NCBI RefSeq assembly: GCF_045291545.1
Contig: NZ_CP149514.1
Span: 2,232,001-2,296,000, forward strand
Direction: 5' to 3'
Origin: Gallaecimonas sp045291545
Lineage (GTDB): Bacteria > Pseudomonadota > Gammaproteobacteria > Enterobacterales > Gallaecimonadaceae
DNA: 64,000 nt
The position numbers and the translations under genes were made by a program. Of this stretch, positions 54,061 through 63,376 are shown one piece after another. The first letter of the stretch is position 1. Each line of letters opens with the position of its first letter. Under the pieces are notes generated by a model, which had not been told where the DNA came from, did not search any database, and saw only the letters and a list, made by a program, of their open reading frames with translations.

Positions 54061-54623
54061 TCTCCCTTTGCATCCAGCAGGCAGGTGCGAACACGTGCTA
54101 ACGCTGACACCAGCACACAGCGCCCTTCATCTTCCCCTGCCATCTGCAAATTAAAGCGACCGGCATTCAAGCCACCACTGAGACTGCCAGCCCCGCGATT
54201 TCGCGCTTTCAGTACGACGGCGTTGTCGCGAAAGTTAGAAGTAACGGTAATGTGCGGGTAACGCTCGCTACCTACAGTGCGAATAAGGGCAGGATTTCCC
54301 AAGGTACAGTTGGCTTGCTCAGAGGCCATTGCCAGCGCGTCACAATCGCAATCATTGCCGCGATTTAGCGCAGTGTCGGTTAAACCGGCACACCAGCCAC
54401 CTCGGTGTGACAAAAAGACAGTGATGTCTCGGCCACGGCGAAAAGCTTCCACCTTGGCCATTTGCACCTGACTTCGCAGTGTTTCAGTTGCCTGCTCAAG
54501 CTGCCGCTGCTTGTTCAGATGTACATAGGAAGGAATGGCAACCGCCGCCAACACAGCCACTAGCGCTGTGGTTAGCAACAACTCGGGTAATGTCAGTCCC
54601 TTTACGTGATGCGAGCGTTCCAT
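54048..54623 (-). CDS. FimT/GspH-like minor prepilin, cysteine-rich
   Basis: A 191-residue protein with VKG/LTLPELLLTTALVAVLAAVAIPSY, a classical prepilin with Glu5. The remainder has eight Cys, ending in CVC, and a GspH/FimT-like beta domain. It is the first gene of the minus-strand set fimT-pilW-pilX-pilV, with a divergent pilE-like gene upstream. Confidence 0.76.
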   Translation of the reverse strand: MERSHHVKGLTLPELLLTTALVAVLAAVAIPSYVHLNKQRQLEQATETLRSQVQMAKVEAFRRGRDITVFLSHRGGWCAGLTDTALNRGNDCDCDALAMASEQANCTLGNPALIRTVGSERYPHITVTSNFRDNAVVLKARNRGAGSLSGGLNAGRFNLQMAGEDEGRCVLVSALARVRTCLLDAKGDCVC

Positions 54624-54637
54624 CGCCCACCCCCGAA

Positions 54638-54676
54638 AGTGTCTATATTTTGTTCAACAGTTCCAGTATAGACGCT
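54638..54676. promoter_or_regulatory. Inverted repeat in the divergent prepilin promoter region
   Basis: AGTGTCTATA (54638-54647) and TATAGACGCT (54667-54676) are near-perfect inverted repeats, centred midway in the 70-base gap between the fimT-like and pilE-like starts. Each arm has a TATAGA -10-like element. A shared regulator binding site or overlapping promoters is possible. Confidence 0.48.
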
Positions 54677-54693
54677 CAGGCAAGGATGCAACG

Positions 54694-55065
54694 ATGAAAG
54701 AAATGCACGGCATTACTCTTTTGGAGTTATTAATTACTCTGGCGATAATGGCCATTATCGCTGTTATCGCCTACCCCAGTTATCAGCAATTTATACTAAA
54801 AGGCCGCAGAGCCGAGGCCCAGAGCCAGCTTTTGATGTTGCAGTTGGCGCAAGAACAATACCGCTTACGAAACGGTCTTTTTGCCGAAGATCCTGAACAA
54901 CTTAGCGTTTTAGATAATCCCTACTATCAGTTTGCCGTCCGAAACGTTGCCGAGACCACCTATACTTTGCAGGCAAGTGCAGTGGGGCCGCAGCAACAAG
55001 ACACCCCCTGTACAACGCTAACCGTGGATCACAATGATGTAAAAAATCCGCCAAGTTGCTGGTAA
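54694..55065 (+). CDS. PilE-like prepilin
   Basis: A 123-residue type IV pilin-like protein, MHG/ITLLELLITLAIMAIIAVIAYPSY, cleavage after Gly6. It has the type IV pilin AEAQSQLLMLQLAQEQYRLRNG helix and a C-terminal pair CTTLTVD...SCW with disulfide-capable Cys. It is divergent from the fimT-like gene and in tandem with fimU. Confidence 0.83.
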   Translation: MKEMHGITLLELLITLAIMAIIAVIAYPSYQQFILKGRRAEAQSQLLMLQLAQEQYRLRNGLFAEDPEQLSVLDNPYYQFAVRNVAETTYTLQASAVGPQQQDTPCTTLTVDHNDVKNPPSCW

Positions 55066-55128
55066 GTCACCAAAACCACTGGCAAAGTTGGTTACATCAA
55101 GGTAATCAAAAAAGAGTCTGGGGAAGGG

Positions 55129-55662
55129 ATGAAACAACGGGGTTTCACTTTAGTGGAGTTGATGGTGACGTTGCTGGTTGCCGGTATTCTGGTCACTATC
55201 AGTTACCCGTCACTGAGTCGTTTCTTCCGGGACAACCAGTTGTCCAGCCAAGCGAGTGAACTGCAGTCCTTGTTGGTTACGGCCCGCAATTATGCTTTGA
55301 GTTATCAGGTGCCGGTGGTTGTTTGCCCGCTAAGTGGCAGTAGTTGTACGAGCAGCTGGGGCAAGGAAATTACCGCTTTTGCAGACACCAATGGTAACGG
55401 CCAAAAAGATGGCAGCGACGAAACTCTACTGACCATGGGCGCCACCACCCTCACCCGCTACTTCAGCCAAAGCAGTATTCGCTACACCGCCGATGGCACT
55501 CTGGCTTCTACACCCGGTACTGTCGAGTTGTGCGAAGGGTCTGACAATACCTTGTATAACGGTGTTGTGATTACCCTGTCAGGGCGCAGCCGCACCGCCA
55601 CTGACGACAATGACGACGGCGTGCGTGATGATGACGCTGGCGCCTCCATTGACTGTCATTGA
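55129..55662 (+). CDS. fimT: FimT/FimU-type minor prepilin
   Basis: A 177-residue GspH/FimT-type prepilin, QRG/FTLVELMVTLLVAGILVTISYPS. It has four Cys (VVCPLSGSSC, ELC, DC). FADTNGNGQKDGSDE is a loop rich in Asp/Asn that could bind calcium. FimT/FimU proteins prime type IV pili or bind DNA in competence. Convergent with tapY2, with touching stop codons. Confidence 0.84.
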   Translation: MKQRGFTLVELMVTLLVAGILVTISYPSLSRFFRDNQLSSQASELQSLLVTARNYALSYQVPVVVCPLSGSSCTSSWGKEITAFADTNGNGQKDGSDETLLTMGATTLTRYFSQSSIRYTADGTLASTPGTVELCEGSDNTLYNGVVITLSGRSRTATDDNDDGVRDDDAGASIDCH

Positions 55663-55956
55663 TCAGCGCGGCGCTTTAGCTTCAAGCGCCCGCGCCCGGG
55701 CTGAATGAAAAGCTGTTTTCACAGAAACACACTCGAACACCTTGGTGATGACAGGCTTACCCGGCCAATCTAATTTGGTATGTGGCAAGCCGAACACCAG
55801 CGCTTTAGCCTGCTCTTCGCTACGCTTGATAAAGTGGACTATTTTCTCCTGCTTGCCATTGAGTTGCAGGTAGCATTTATATTCTACGCTTTTCGCCTGA
55901 GCGCCAGCAGATATAACAACCGCGGCGGCGGCGAACATCAGTTTACCAACACCCAT
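55663..55956 (-). CDS. tapY2: TapY2-family type IV pilus protein
   Basis: A 97-residue exported protein, start ATG 55956 with GGGAG 5 bases upstream; a signal peptide ends at GAQA-K near residue 21. The mature part SVEYKCYLQLNGKQEKIVHFIKR matches what I recall of the TapY2 family of Shewanella and Aeromonas, linked to TapY1 (PilY1). It has two Cys. Overlaps pilE by 14 bases. Confidence 0.75.
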   Translation of the reverse strand: MGVGKLMFAAAAVVISAGAQAKSVEYKCYLQLNGKQEKIVHFIKRSEEQAKALVFGLPHTKLDWPGKPVITKVFECVSVKTAFHSARARALEAKAPR

Positions 55957-56362
55957 TAGAACTCCCGTTACTGCTGTTTTTCGATGTCTTCTGGCCATTT
56001 TCATCAATAGCCATTACTGCACAGTTGCTGTCTTGACTGGCCTGACGGCTAGATGCTGTCGCCGTCAGGGTCAGGCTGTCTGTGCCGGCTGCCGCGGTAA
56101 TAGTAAAACTGCCTTTAGCGACGGTGTAACCACTGGCAGGGGACCCTAGTTTTGTCAAATCCGCCGTGTAAGTACGATGATCAACCCGGTACTGCTCTTC
56201 CAGCGCCGCCAGGCGCATCAGTTCGGTCTGCGCTTCGGCACGGTTAGACTTCGCGATATAGCTGGTATAGGACGGATAGGCAATGGCAGCCAAAATAGCC
56301 ACCACCGCCACTGTGACCATCAGTTCTATTAACGTAAAGCCTGTTGTCCTTAACGCTTTCAT
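55943..56362 (-). CDS. pilE: Type IV pilin PilE
   Basis: A 139-residue pilin, TTG/FTLIELMVTVAVVAILAAIAYPSYTSY. RAEAQTELMRLAALEEQYRVDHRTY is the typical helix-loop of PilE-type minor pilins. C-terminal Cys pair: DSNCAVM and NGCW. The start overlaps the pilY1 stop by 4 bases. Confidence 0.88.
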   Translation of the reverse strand: MKALRTTGFTLIELMVTVAVVAILAAIAYPSYTSYIAKSNRAEAQTELMRLAALEEQYRVDHRTYTADLTKLGSPASGYTVAKGSFTITAAAGTDSLTLTATASSRQASQDSNCAVMAIDENGQKTSKNSSNGSSNGCW

Positions 56363-59300
56363 CGTTCACCCACGTAGTAATAAATTCGGCTTGGCGCCAT
56401 GGAGACATTAATCGGTAATGTCGGACGCGGACCATCCGGCGTGTCGACTCGGCCAACACCAATGATACGGATAACACTGTCACCGTTTGCATCCACCCCT
56501 GCATGAACTACCGGTGTATCGGGCAGCTTACCGGGAATATCCACCACGCCCCAGTTGTAGGCATTAAAGCCATGGTGCAAGTCCAACGCATAGAGCCGCC
56601 CCATCCCTGGTATCAAACAGGTATCAGAATTAGGATCCGGCACCCCTGGCGGAGTAAAGGTGGTGAAATAAGCCACACCGTCAATAACCAAAGGTGTAGA
56701 CAGCGCTTTTTCCCCCGTGTGGGTCAAATCGAAGAACCACCCTTCTGACGACCCCAAAGCCAGCTCCTGTGTTTGCCGATCTGCGGCAGTCATGGTGCTG
56801 GTAAAGGGCTGACCGCTCATGTCATACAGGTTCGCCAACGTGATGGGTGCCGGTGTATTACTGGCTGTTGCCGAACGAGTAACGATATTGGTATCCCGCA
56901 GCATAAAGAGCTTGTTCGAGACGGTTGTCCCCAATGGATCGGGGCGCTTACCACTGCCCAGTAGCACCGCGTCGAAAGGCAACAGCTGAGTAGTAACTTG
57001 CGATGACGTGCTGCCATCCGGGTTTGTAACCGTGGTTGTTACCGTTTGCGTGTATTGTGTTTGTACTACCGTCGGCCCGGAATAGAAGCGGCGATCGGTT
57101 GCAGTACCGGAAGTCCCCCCCAGGCTAGCCAGTTTATAGACCGTCCAAGGGTTAGTACCAAACGGCTGGGCTGAAGGCATATCCACCCGCCAGATATTAC
57201 CTGCTGTATCACTGAGGTAGAGACGGTCGATCAAGCCATCCCGATCACTGTCCAGCGCGGCCACCTTGTTAGGAATGGAAGCCGTAAAAGGCACCTGCAA
57301 ATTGGTCGCACTGGTGGCTGCCGGGGTGGCACTCCACACCAAGGCACCAGTTTTGGCATCGACAATAAAGACTCCCCTGCCGGAGGTTGCCGATGTGGCC
57401 GCACCACTGTCTGTTGCTGGATCATAACCAGCCCCAAAGATAAGCACTGGCCCCGTATGGCCCGGGATATGAGCAATCACTGGCACAGACCAGGTTTGCC
57501 CCAGTTCGCTCATCCCGGCACTAGTATTGTCAATTCGCCATAGTCGGGAAGGGCTGTCGGGGTTACTGATATCCAAACCATAGTAGGCGCGGCCACCGCG
57601 GCGCTGGCCTATGTACGCCCAGACTTTATCGCCGTCCGAGGTCTCAATGATGCCGTTGTCGTTATGGTCATAGACATAAGCCGCCGGTGACAAGTCCATG
57701 GAGTAAACCTTGGTGTCACTCTCGCTGTTCACCCGCAGCTTATAAGCCTTATGGAGTTCCTTAAACGGAAAATAGGCCCAGTTCTCTTCAACAGTGCTGC
57801 CATTATCCTGGAACATCTCGACAGAACCCTGATTAGTCCCTACCAACAGATGCACATTGGCCTGATTGCCACTGGCGCCATAGTTAATGGCCAGTGGTTT
57901 TGAGTGCAATGGGTCCCCCATCAACTCAGGGCGAATATCGGTAGTTGAGCCGTCCTTGTTGTCGTCATCCACGTCATAGCCGTACAACCAGTTCATGGTG
58001 TTGTCGATTTCGGAATCAGGCATATCCAGTAAGGTTGCTAAGTCAGCCTCACTGGCAGCATTTTTTAACAGAGCACTGTGCGTCAGCGCTTCAATGCCGT
58101 TAGGCGTGTCGGTGAGGAGCTTGCGGGTCTTACTTTTCGCCTGCGCCACCATGTACTGGTTGACACCACCAGCACGGGTGTCATTACCGTCAACGACGGA
58201 GCTCCAGAACGTTTGTGCCGTTTCATCAATATCACCGGACGCAGTAATGGCACTTTTACCATTCACATCAACAATGTCATTGTTGTTAGTGACTTCCAGT
58301 TTTTTGATGTTACCTATCCAGCGGGGACCCGCTGACGGCAAAAACATGGCGTAGTAGATGGAATTCAGCGAGCGCGTCCGGTCAAAGTTGTTAGCAGCGA
58401 TTGAAGGCGAAGTGAACGCAGATGACTTAGTCGACACCTCGGCAATGATTTTTTGCAGGGCAGCACTCAGATCAGAGGCTTTACTGGCAGCAAAGTATTT
58501 ACCACCCCCCACCTTGGCTGCTTCTTTCAAAATGGGTTCGGCACTATCTCCTTGGTCTAAACCAAAGCCAACTGTGTATAAATCCGTGGTCTGAGTTCCT
58601 GCCAGGTTCGGATTCAAGTCATGCGTATGCATCCATGCTGCCAGAGGGGGCAACATGGTGGTATCAGTGTAAGTGCCACCATTCCAGCCCGAATAGCTGT
58701 AGGTGTAAGGACCTCCTACACCGGGCAACGCACTGACTGCATTGTCGGCGCGATGATCTTTGGTCGGCTGACCATCAGTAACCAGCACCACATAGATTTT
58801 ATCCTGGCAGGTAGTGAAAGGAGAGATATAGGTACCGCCAGAATCAGCAGTAGAATCCTTAGGTGGATCTAATTTTGCCTCATTATGATTACCAAACCAG
58901 ACCGCTTCACCACCGAAGTATTTTTTCACTTCATACATGGTTTCACACAGCGGCGTGAAGGTATCAGCACCCAGAGCATTAACCGTACTGATAAAGCCAC
59001 TAAGGTCACTACGATCTTTTATGCGCTTAACTACCCGGCCACCGGAGTCTTCCGAGGTGGTCAAATCATCTTTATTGTTTTCGTTAAAGACAACCAAGCC
59101 GTAATCAACACCCGGAGACGAGTTAATTAAATCACTGACGGCTTCTTTCGCTACTTGTAGTTTGGATTTTGGACCATCCAACCAGCCCGCATCAATCTGT
59201 GCCATGTAGCGCAAATAGTTGGCTGTAAACAGGGTAAAACCGGTGCGATTACGATAAAAGTTCCAGAAGTCGCTTTGATAGAAATCAGTCGTATAGGGGT

Positions 59301-59877
59301 CTTGGTTCTTGGCAGGGGTCGTACGTGGCCAACCAGAGCTGTAACCCGCCGCATTAGTGCTGTCATGATTCATAAAATCATCAAGACAATCTACTACCGG
59401 CTTGTTACCCAGCCCCGAGTTGTTTGGCAAAGGCAACCATTGCCCAGACTGCCCCTGATATTTCACATACTTGATGACGCCAGAGTAACGCCCCTGATTG
59501 GCTAAGGGGGTCAAGCTGGCTGCACAGCCGTTCTCCAGTACATTAAAACGCCGCTTTTTGGTATCGAAGTCGGCTAACGGGGGTACTTCAAACGAGCCAG
59601 TTAATTCACTATTAGGAATGTAATAAACAATATCGTCCTGATACTGATGTGCAGCATCAACAGGTGCATAGGTTTTCGTTGGGTCGTACTGGTCATAGGC
59701 CGTGTCCATCATGTCGCCCATGGATCCAGAGTTATCAAAAATAATCAGCACCTGCGGCCGATAATTCGTCACCCCACCATTACGCAATACGTATAGATCA
59801 ATATCTTCCGAGTGAGCCGGTGGCGCTGCCAGAATCGGCAGCAGCAAAAATGCCACAAAAACGAGAAAACGGTTCAT
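56359..59877 (-). CDS. pilY1: PilY1-type pilus tip adhesin (TapY1-like)
   Basis: A 1172-residue exported protein: signal peptide to about residue 23, then an N-terminal von Willebrand A-like domain with MIDAS-like DNSGS (Asp48, Ser50, Ser52), and a C-terminal beta-propeller (about 640-1172). A calcium-binding loop DSDRDGLIDRLYLSD lies near 873-887, corresponding to the site that controls retraction in Pseudomonas PilY1. It is the adhesin/retraction-control factor at the pilus tip. In operon between pilX and pilE. Confidence 0.93.
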   Translation of the reverse strand: MNRFLVFVAFLLLPILAAPPAHSEDIDLYVLRNGGVTNYRPQVLIIFDNSGSMGDMMDTAYDQYDPTKTYAPVDAAHQYQDDIVYYIPNSELTGSFEVPPLADFDTKKRRFNVLENGCAASLTPLANQGRYSGVIKYVKYQGQSGQWLPLPNNSGLGNKPVVDCLDDFMNHDSTNAAGYSSGWPRTTPAKNQDPYTTDFYQSDFWNFYRNRTGFTLFTANYLRYMAQIDAGWLDGPKSKLQVAKEAVSDLINSSPGVDYGLVVFNENNKDDLTTSEDSGGRVVKRIKDRSDLSGFISTVNALGADTFTPLCETMYEVKKYFGGEAVWFGNHNEAKLDPPKDSTADSGGTYISPFTTCQDKIYVVLVTDGQPTKDHRADNAVSALPGVGGPYTYSYSGWNGGTYTDTTMLPPLAAWMHTHDLNPNLAGTQTTDLYTVGFGLDQGDSAEPILKEAAKVGGGKYFAASKASDLSAALQKIIAEVSTKSSAFTSPSIAANNFDRTRSLNSIYYAMFLPSAGPRWIGNIKKLEVTNNNDIVDVNGKSAITASGDIDETAQTFWSSVVDGNDTRAGGVNQYMVAQAKSKTRKLLTDTPNGIEALTHSALLKNAASEADLATLLDMPDSEIDNTMNWLYGYDVDDDNKDGSTTDIRPELMGDPLHSKPLAINYGASGNQANVHLLVGTNQGSVEMFQDNGSTVEENWAYFPFKELHKAYKLRVNSESDTKVYSMDLSPAAYVYDHNDNGIIETSDGDKVWAYIGQRRGGRAYYGLDISNPDSPSRLWRIDNTSAGMSELGQTWSVPVIAHIPGHTGPVLIFGAGYDPATDSGAATSATSGRGVFIVDAKTGALVWSATPAATSATNLQVPFTASIPNKVAALDSDRDGLIDRLYLSDTAGNIWRVDMPSAQPFGTNPWTVYKLASLGGTSGTATDRRFYSGPTVVQTQYTQTVTTTVTNPDGSTSSQVTTQLLPFDAVLLGSGKRPDPLGTTVSNKLFMLRDTNIVTRSATASNTPAPITLANLYDMSGQPFTSTMTAADRQTQELALGSSEGWFFDLTHTGEKALSTPLVIDGVAYFTTFTPPGVPDPNSDTCLIPGMGRLYALDLHHGFNAYNWGVVDIPGKLPDTPVVHAGVDANGDSVIRIIGVGRVDTPDGPRPTLPINVSMAPSRIYYYVGER

Positions 59878-59880
59878 TTG

Positions 59881-60345
59881 TCAGCTCCCTGTGGGTGCAA
59901 CCAGCGGTTGAGAAATACCATTGGTGACGGTTAACTGGCCCAGGCCTTTACGACCAAAATTGACCTGCGAGCTATCACGAAAGTGCCGGCAAACAAAAGT
60001 ACCGGCGCTTGTTCCCCGTTCCGCTCGTGGGCATGGGCCTTCCACTTCAAACTGTATTGTTGCCTGACGAGGGGCACCAGTTGAGTCACTAAGACCGGTA
60101 TTGACGTTAAAGCCACCGGCGTAATTGCCCAGATCCTGCAAAAAAGCCCGGGTGGTATCGGCGTTGAGTAACACGTCATCCAGCACACCATTTGCCGTTT
60201 GCAGGGCATTGGTGCGATCGGTTACCGCACCCGACATTTTCACATCCATGGCGCTATTGGACAGCAGTGCTACGCCAAGTACGGTAATGATTAACAGGAA
60301 TACCAGGGCGACAAAAAGCACCATGCCATGTTGAGTTCGCTTCAT
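59881..60345 (-). CDS. pilX: PilX-type minor prepilin
   Basis: A 154-residue prepilin with QHG/MVLFVALVFLLIITVLGVALL and DVKMSGAVTDRTNALQTANGVLDDVL, typical PilX N-terminal domain. Glu5 is absent, as usual in PilX. Three bases separate it from pilY1. Confidence 0.88.
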   Translation of the reverse strand: MKRTQHGMVLFVALVFLLIITVLGVALLSNSAMDVKMSGAVTDRTNALQTANGVLDDVLLNADTTRAFLQDLGNYAGGFNVNTGLSDSTGAPRQATIQFEVEGPCPRAERGTSAGTFVCRHFRDSSQVNFGRKGLGQLTVTNGISQPLVAPTGS

Positions 60346-60353
60346 ACCGGGCC

Positions 60354-61358
60354 TCAGTTGTTTACCTGCTGATACTGCGGATTAGGCAGGTTGATGGTGG
60401 TCTGAACCAGCAACCGCCGGAAATGGTCCGCCGGTGTATAAGCCGCCTGATCACCTAAGGTATAGCTGAAATTACCACTAAAACTGGGGTCAGCCTCACG
60501 GGCTCTGGCCAGAATATACAATCGCGCTGACACCACCCGTTGCCCTGTCGAACCAATCCAATCAGCATCAGGCATAGTATCGGCGCTTGCATAAAAATTC
60601 GCCAAGGCATCGCCGTCGGTATCGATCCCATACATGACATGAAACCGTTCAATGCCTTCAACCAGGGTTTCATCGGCCATGTGCACGCCAGTAGCATCAA
60701 CCGTCAGATAACGGCGCCGCAGCACCGGTATGGTACGAGTGCCCCGTGTTTCATTGGCGATGTAGTAAACATGATGGAGATAAGGAAAGTATTGGCCATC
60801 GGGAATGCCTGCGGGAAAGACGGGTGCCGTAGTGCCTGGCCAGAAGCGCACCTGTGTGCTGTTCACCAGGGCATAGAGCCGATCATTACGCCAGGTAGCC
60901 GCCGTGGCCGGCGGCCCTGCCAAACGCTTGACCTGTAAAATGTCAGTGCCGGTAACTGGGCTGAAGGTAGGGGTGCCACTGCAGACCATAGGGTTGGTGC
61001 CGGCAATTCCGCCCCAGAGCATGGTAAAGCTGCCCGCTGGAGCCGTGTTACGTGGCAAGGAGGCATTATTAACACCGCCACCAAAGCAATCATTGCCCAC
61101 CACGACGCCGTTGAGGTCGGTGTTAGTACCCACCACCAGCGGTGCACCTAAAGGCCCAAGCATGTTCGCCTGGCGCAAGTCTTCGCTGATCAAGCGCATG
61201 GCAAAACTGGCCGACTCCTGCAACTCACCAATCTGGTCGGTAGAACGCACCCCGGTTTTAGACGCTACAAAGACGGCGGAAATGGCCGCCGCCATGATCA
61301 ACCCCAGCACCATGGCAATCATCAGTTCAATCATGGAAAAGCCGCGCTGCCTTACCAT
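60354..61358 (-). CDS. pilW: PilW-type minor prepilin
   Basis: A 334-residue prepilin with QRG/FSMIELMIAMVLGLIMAAAISAVF and a PilW core: ESASFAMRLISEDLRQANMLG. C-terminal globular domain. It overlaps pilV by 7 bases and precedes pilX by 8. Confidence 0.88.
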   Translation of the reverse strand: MVRQRGFSMIELMIAMVLGLIMAAAISAVFVASKTGVRSTDQIGELQESASFAMRLISEDLRQANMLGPLGAPLVVGTNTDLNGVVVGNDCFGGGVNNASLPRNTAPAGSFTMLWGGIAGTNPMVCSGTPTFSPVTGTDILQVKRLAGPPATAATWRNDRLYALVNSTQVRFWPGTTAPVFPAGIPDGQYFPYLHHVYYIANETRGTRTIPVLRRRYLTVDATGVHMADETLVEGIERFHVMYGIDTDGDALANFYASADTMPDADWIGSTGQRVVSARLYILARAREADPSFSGNFSYTLGDQAAYTPADHFRRLLVQTTINLPNPQYQQVNN

Positions 61359-61888
61359 ACAACGCTCCTTACCTGAACTTGTCGGCGCCGGTTTGAGGCG
61401 GTGCCACAGCTACCATCAATGGCGCCATCAGAAGTACCATGCAGGCTCTGCCAAGACACTGTGACCGTCATAATATTGGCCGCTACAGTAACGCAGCCAA
61501 CTGCATCTTCCAGCACCGCGACGTTATTACCGCCTTCTTGTGTGGCGCCCCCCAACAGCTCTTGGTACCACTGATACTTGTCCCAGTCAGCCAGGGCGGT
61601 ATTGGTGCAGGTACTGCCACGGGTACAGCTGGCTACCGCCGTCACCGAATGACCGGTGCCGATAGTACCGGCATAGCTGGCCAGCTGGATCGGGTTACCC
61701 CGCGCCCGTTCGATGTAATCATTGGCCAGGCTCATGGCCTGGGTACGTTCCAAAGCGCCAAAACTGCCACGTTTGGCGGCCAGCTGCATGGCCACGGCAC
61801 CAAGAATGCCGAAACTCAATACAACCAACGCTACCAGTACTTCCAGCAGAGAAAAGCCTTTGGAGCGTCGACAGGTCCCCTCAAACAC
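61352..61888 (-). CDS. pilV: PilV-type minor prepilin
   Basis: A 178-residue prepilin with SKG/FSLLEVLVALVVLSFGILGAVAMQ. Starts at GTG 61888 with GGAGAAGG upstream. Contains ERTQAMSLANDYIERARGNP. First gene of pilV-pilW-pilX-pilY1-pilE-tapY2. Confidence 0.88.
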   Translation of the reverse strand: MFEGTCRRSKGFSLLEVLVALVVLSFGILGAVAMQLAAKRGSFGALERTQAMSLANDYIERARGNPIQLASYAGTIGTGHSVTAVASCTRGSTCTNTALADWDKYQWYQELLGGATQEGGNNVAVLEDAVGCVTVAANIMTVTVSWQSLHGTSDGAIDGSCGTASNRRRQVQVRSVVW

Positions 61889-61957
61889 TGCCTTCTCCCG
61901 GCACGCTCAGTGCACTGTTAATATCAGGTTAATCTACCAGCGGTTCGACTGCCTGGC

Positions 61958-61986
61958 AAAAAAATGTCGCCAACTAGGCGACATTT
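61958..61986 (-). terminator. Terminator after ispH
   Basis: Stem AAATGTCGCC / GGCGACATTT (61962-61971 with 61977-61986, loop 5), with seven T on the minus strand at 61964-61958. It closes the ileS-lspA-fkpB-ispH unit. Confidence 0.86.
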
Positions 61987-62009
61987 AAAACGCTAATTTT
62001 ATTAATGCC

Positions 62010-62939
62010 TTAGCGCAAATCTGCGGGCACTGCAAAGACGATATTTTCTTCTCTGCCTTGGGTTTCAGTCACCGTGTCCGCCCCCCATTCACGCAGTTTT
62101 TCAATCACTTGCTGCACCAATATCTCCGGCGCAGAGGCTCCGGCAGTAACACCAACGGCGTTGACGCCAGCAAGCCAGCTTTTATCTATATTATCTGCTG
62201 CATCAATGAGATAGGCCGTAGAGCCAACTTTCTCAGCCAGCTCCCGGAGGCGGTTGGAATTGGACGAGTTTTTCGCGCCAACCACTAGAACCAGCTGAGC
62301 CTGGTGCGCCAGTGCCCGCACCGCATCCTGGCGATTTTGGGTGGCGTAGCAGATATCATCCTTGCGGGGGCCTTCAATTTCCGGGAAGCGCTGACGCAAG
62401 GCGTCAATCACATCAGAGGTATCATCAACAGACAGCGTGGTCTGGGTCACGAAACAAAGGTTAGCGGCATCCTTGACCTGCAAGCGGCTTACATCCGCGG
62501 GGGATTCCACCAGATAAATGCCACCCTCGGCATTGTGATACTGCCCCATGGTACCTTCCACTTCCGGGTGTCCGGCATGGCCAATAAGGATGGTTTCCAT
62601 CCCCTTTTTAGAGGCTCGGGCCACTTCCATATGCACTTTGGTGACTAACGGGCAGGTTGCATCAAAAACACGCAGGCCGCGCGCTTTCGCTTCATTGCGT
62701 ACCGCCTGTGACACCCCGTGGGCACTGAAGATGACAATGGCATCATCCGGCACTTCGCTGAGTTCATCGACGAATACAGCGCCGCGGTCTCGCAAAGAGC
62801 CCACCACATATTTGTTATGGACCACTTCATGGCGCACATAAATGGGCGCGCCAAACAGCTCCAGCGCCCGTTCAACGATGCTGATGGCGCGGTCAACGCC
62901 AGCACAAAAGCCACGAGGATTGGCCAAAAGTACCTGCAT
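62010..62939 (-). CDS. ispH: 4-hydroxy-3-methylbut-2-enyl diphosphate reductase
   Basis: A 309-residue iron-sulfur enzyme, last step of the MEP pathway, giving IPP and DMAPP. Cluster ligands Cys12, Cys96 and Cys197 are present, with GFCAGVDRAI, DATCPLVTKVH and DICYATQNRQ. It overlaps fkpB by one base and is in the conserved ileS-lspA-fkpB-ispH order. Confidence 0.97.
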   Translation of the reverse strand: MQVLLANPRGFCAGVDRAISIVERALELFGAPIYVRHEVVHNKYVVGSLRDRGAVFVDELSEVPDDAIVIFSAHGVSQAVRNEAKARGLRVFDATCPLVTKVHMEVARASKKGMETILIGHAGHPEVEGTMGQYHNAEGGIYLVESPADVSRLQVKDAANLCFVTQTTLSVDDTSDVIDALRQRFPEIEGPRKDDICYATQNRQDAVRALAHQAQLVLVVGAKNSSNSNRLRELAEKVGSTAYLIDAADNIDKSWLAGVNAVGVTAGASAPEILVQQVIEKLREWGADTVTETQGREENIVFAVPADLR

Positions 62940-63376
62940 CAGTCAGCTACCTCTACAATTTCCACCTCAAAGGTGAGCTTCTGGCCCGCCAGCGGATGAT
63001 TGAAATCGACCGTCACGGAGTTACCCGCCACAGCGCGGATAATGCCCGGAATTTCGGCGCCATTGGGCTGTTCAAATAACATCACCGCGCCTTCTTCCGG
63101 CACTTCGCCAGCAAACTTTTCCCGATCAACATGATAGATGTTGTCAGGGTTGGGCTGGCCAAAAGCATCTTCTGGCTCCAGCTCAAACGTCTTTTGCTGA
63201 CCGGCCACCAGGCCCAGCAGGCACTTTTCAAAGTTTTCGGTCAGGCTACCATCACCCATGCGAAACTTTGCCGGTTTACCGCTCATGCGGGTACTGTCGG
63301 CGGCGCTGCCATCACTGAGCTTGATGGTGAAATGCATCACCACCTGGCTGTTGCCTGTAATACTGTTACTGCTCAT
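62939..63376 (-). CDS. fkpB: FKBP-type peptidyl-prolyl isomerase FkpB
   Basis: A 145-residue SlpA-like cyclase with FKBP plus inserted IF domain. FRMGDGSLTENFEKCLLGL and FNHPLAGQKLTFEVEI are family motifs. Cytoplasmic chaperone and prolyl isomerase. Overlaps ispH and lspA. Confidence 0.94.
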   Translation of the reverse strand: MSSNSITGNSQVVMHFTIKLSDGSAADSTRMSGKPAKFRMGDGSLTENFEKCLLGLVAGQQKTFELEPEDAFGQPNPDNIYHVDREKFAGEVPEEGAVMLFEQPNGAEIPGIIRAVAGNSVTVDFNHPLAGQKLTFEVEIVEVAD

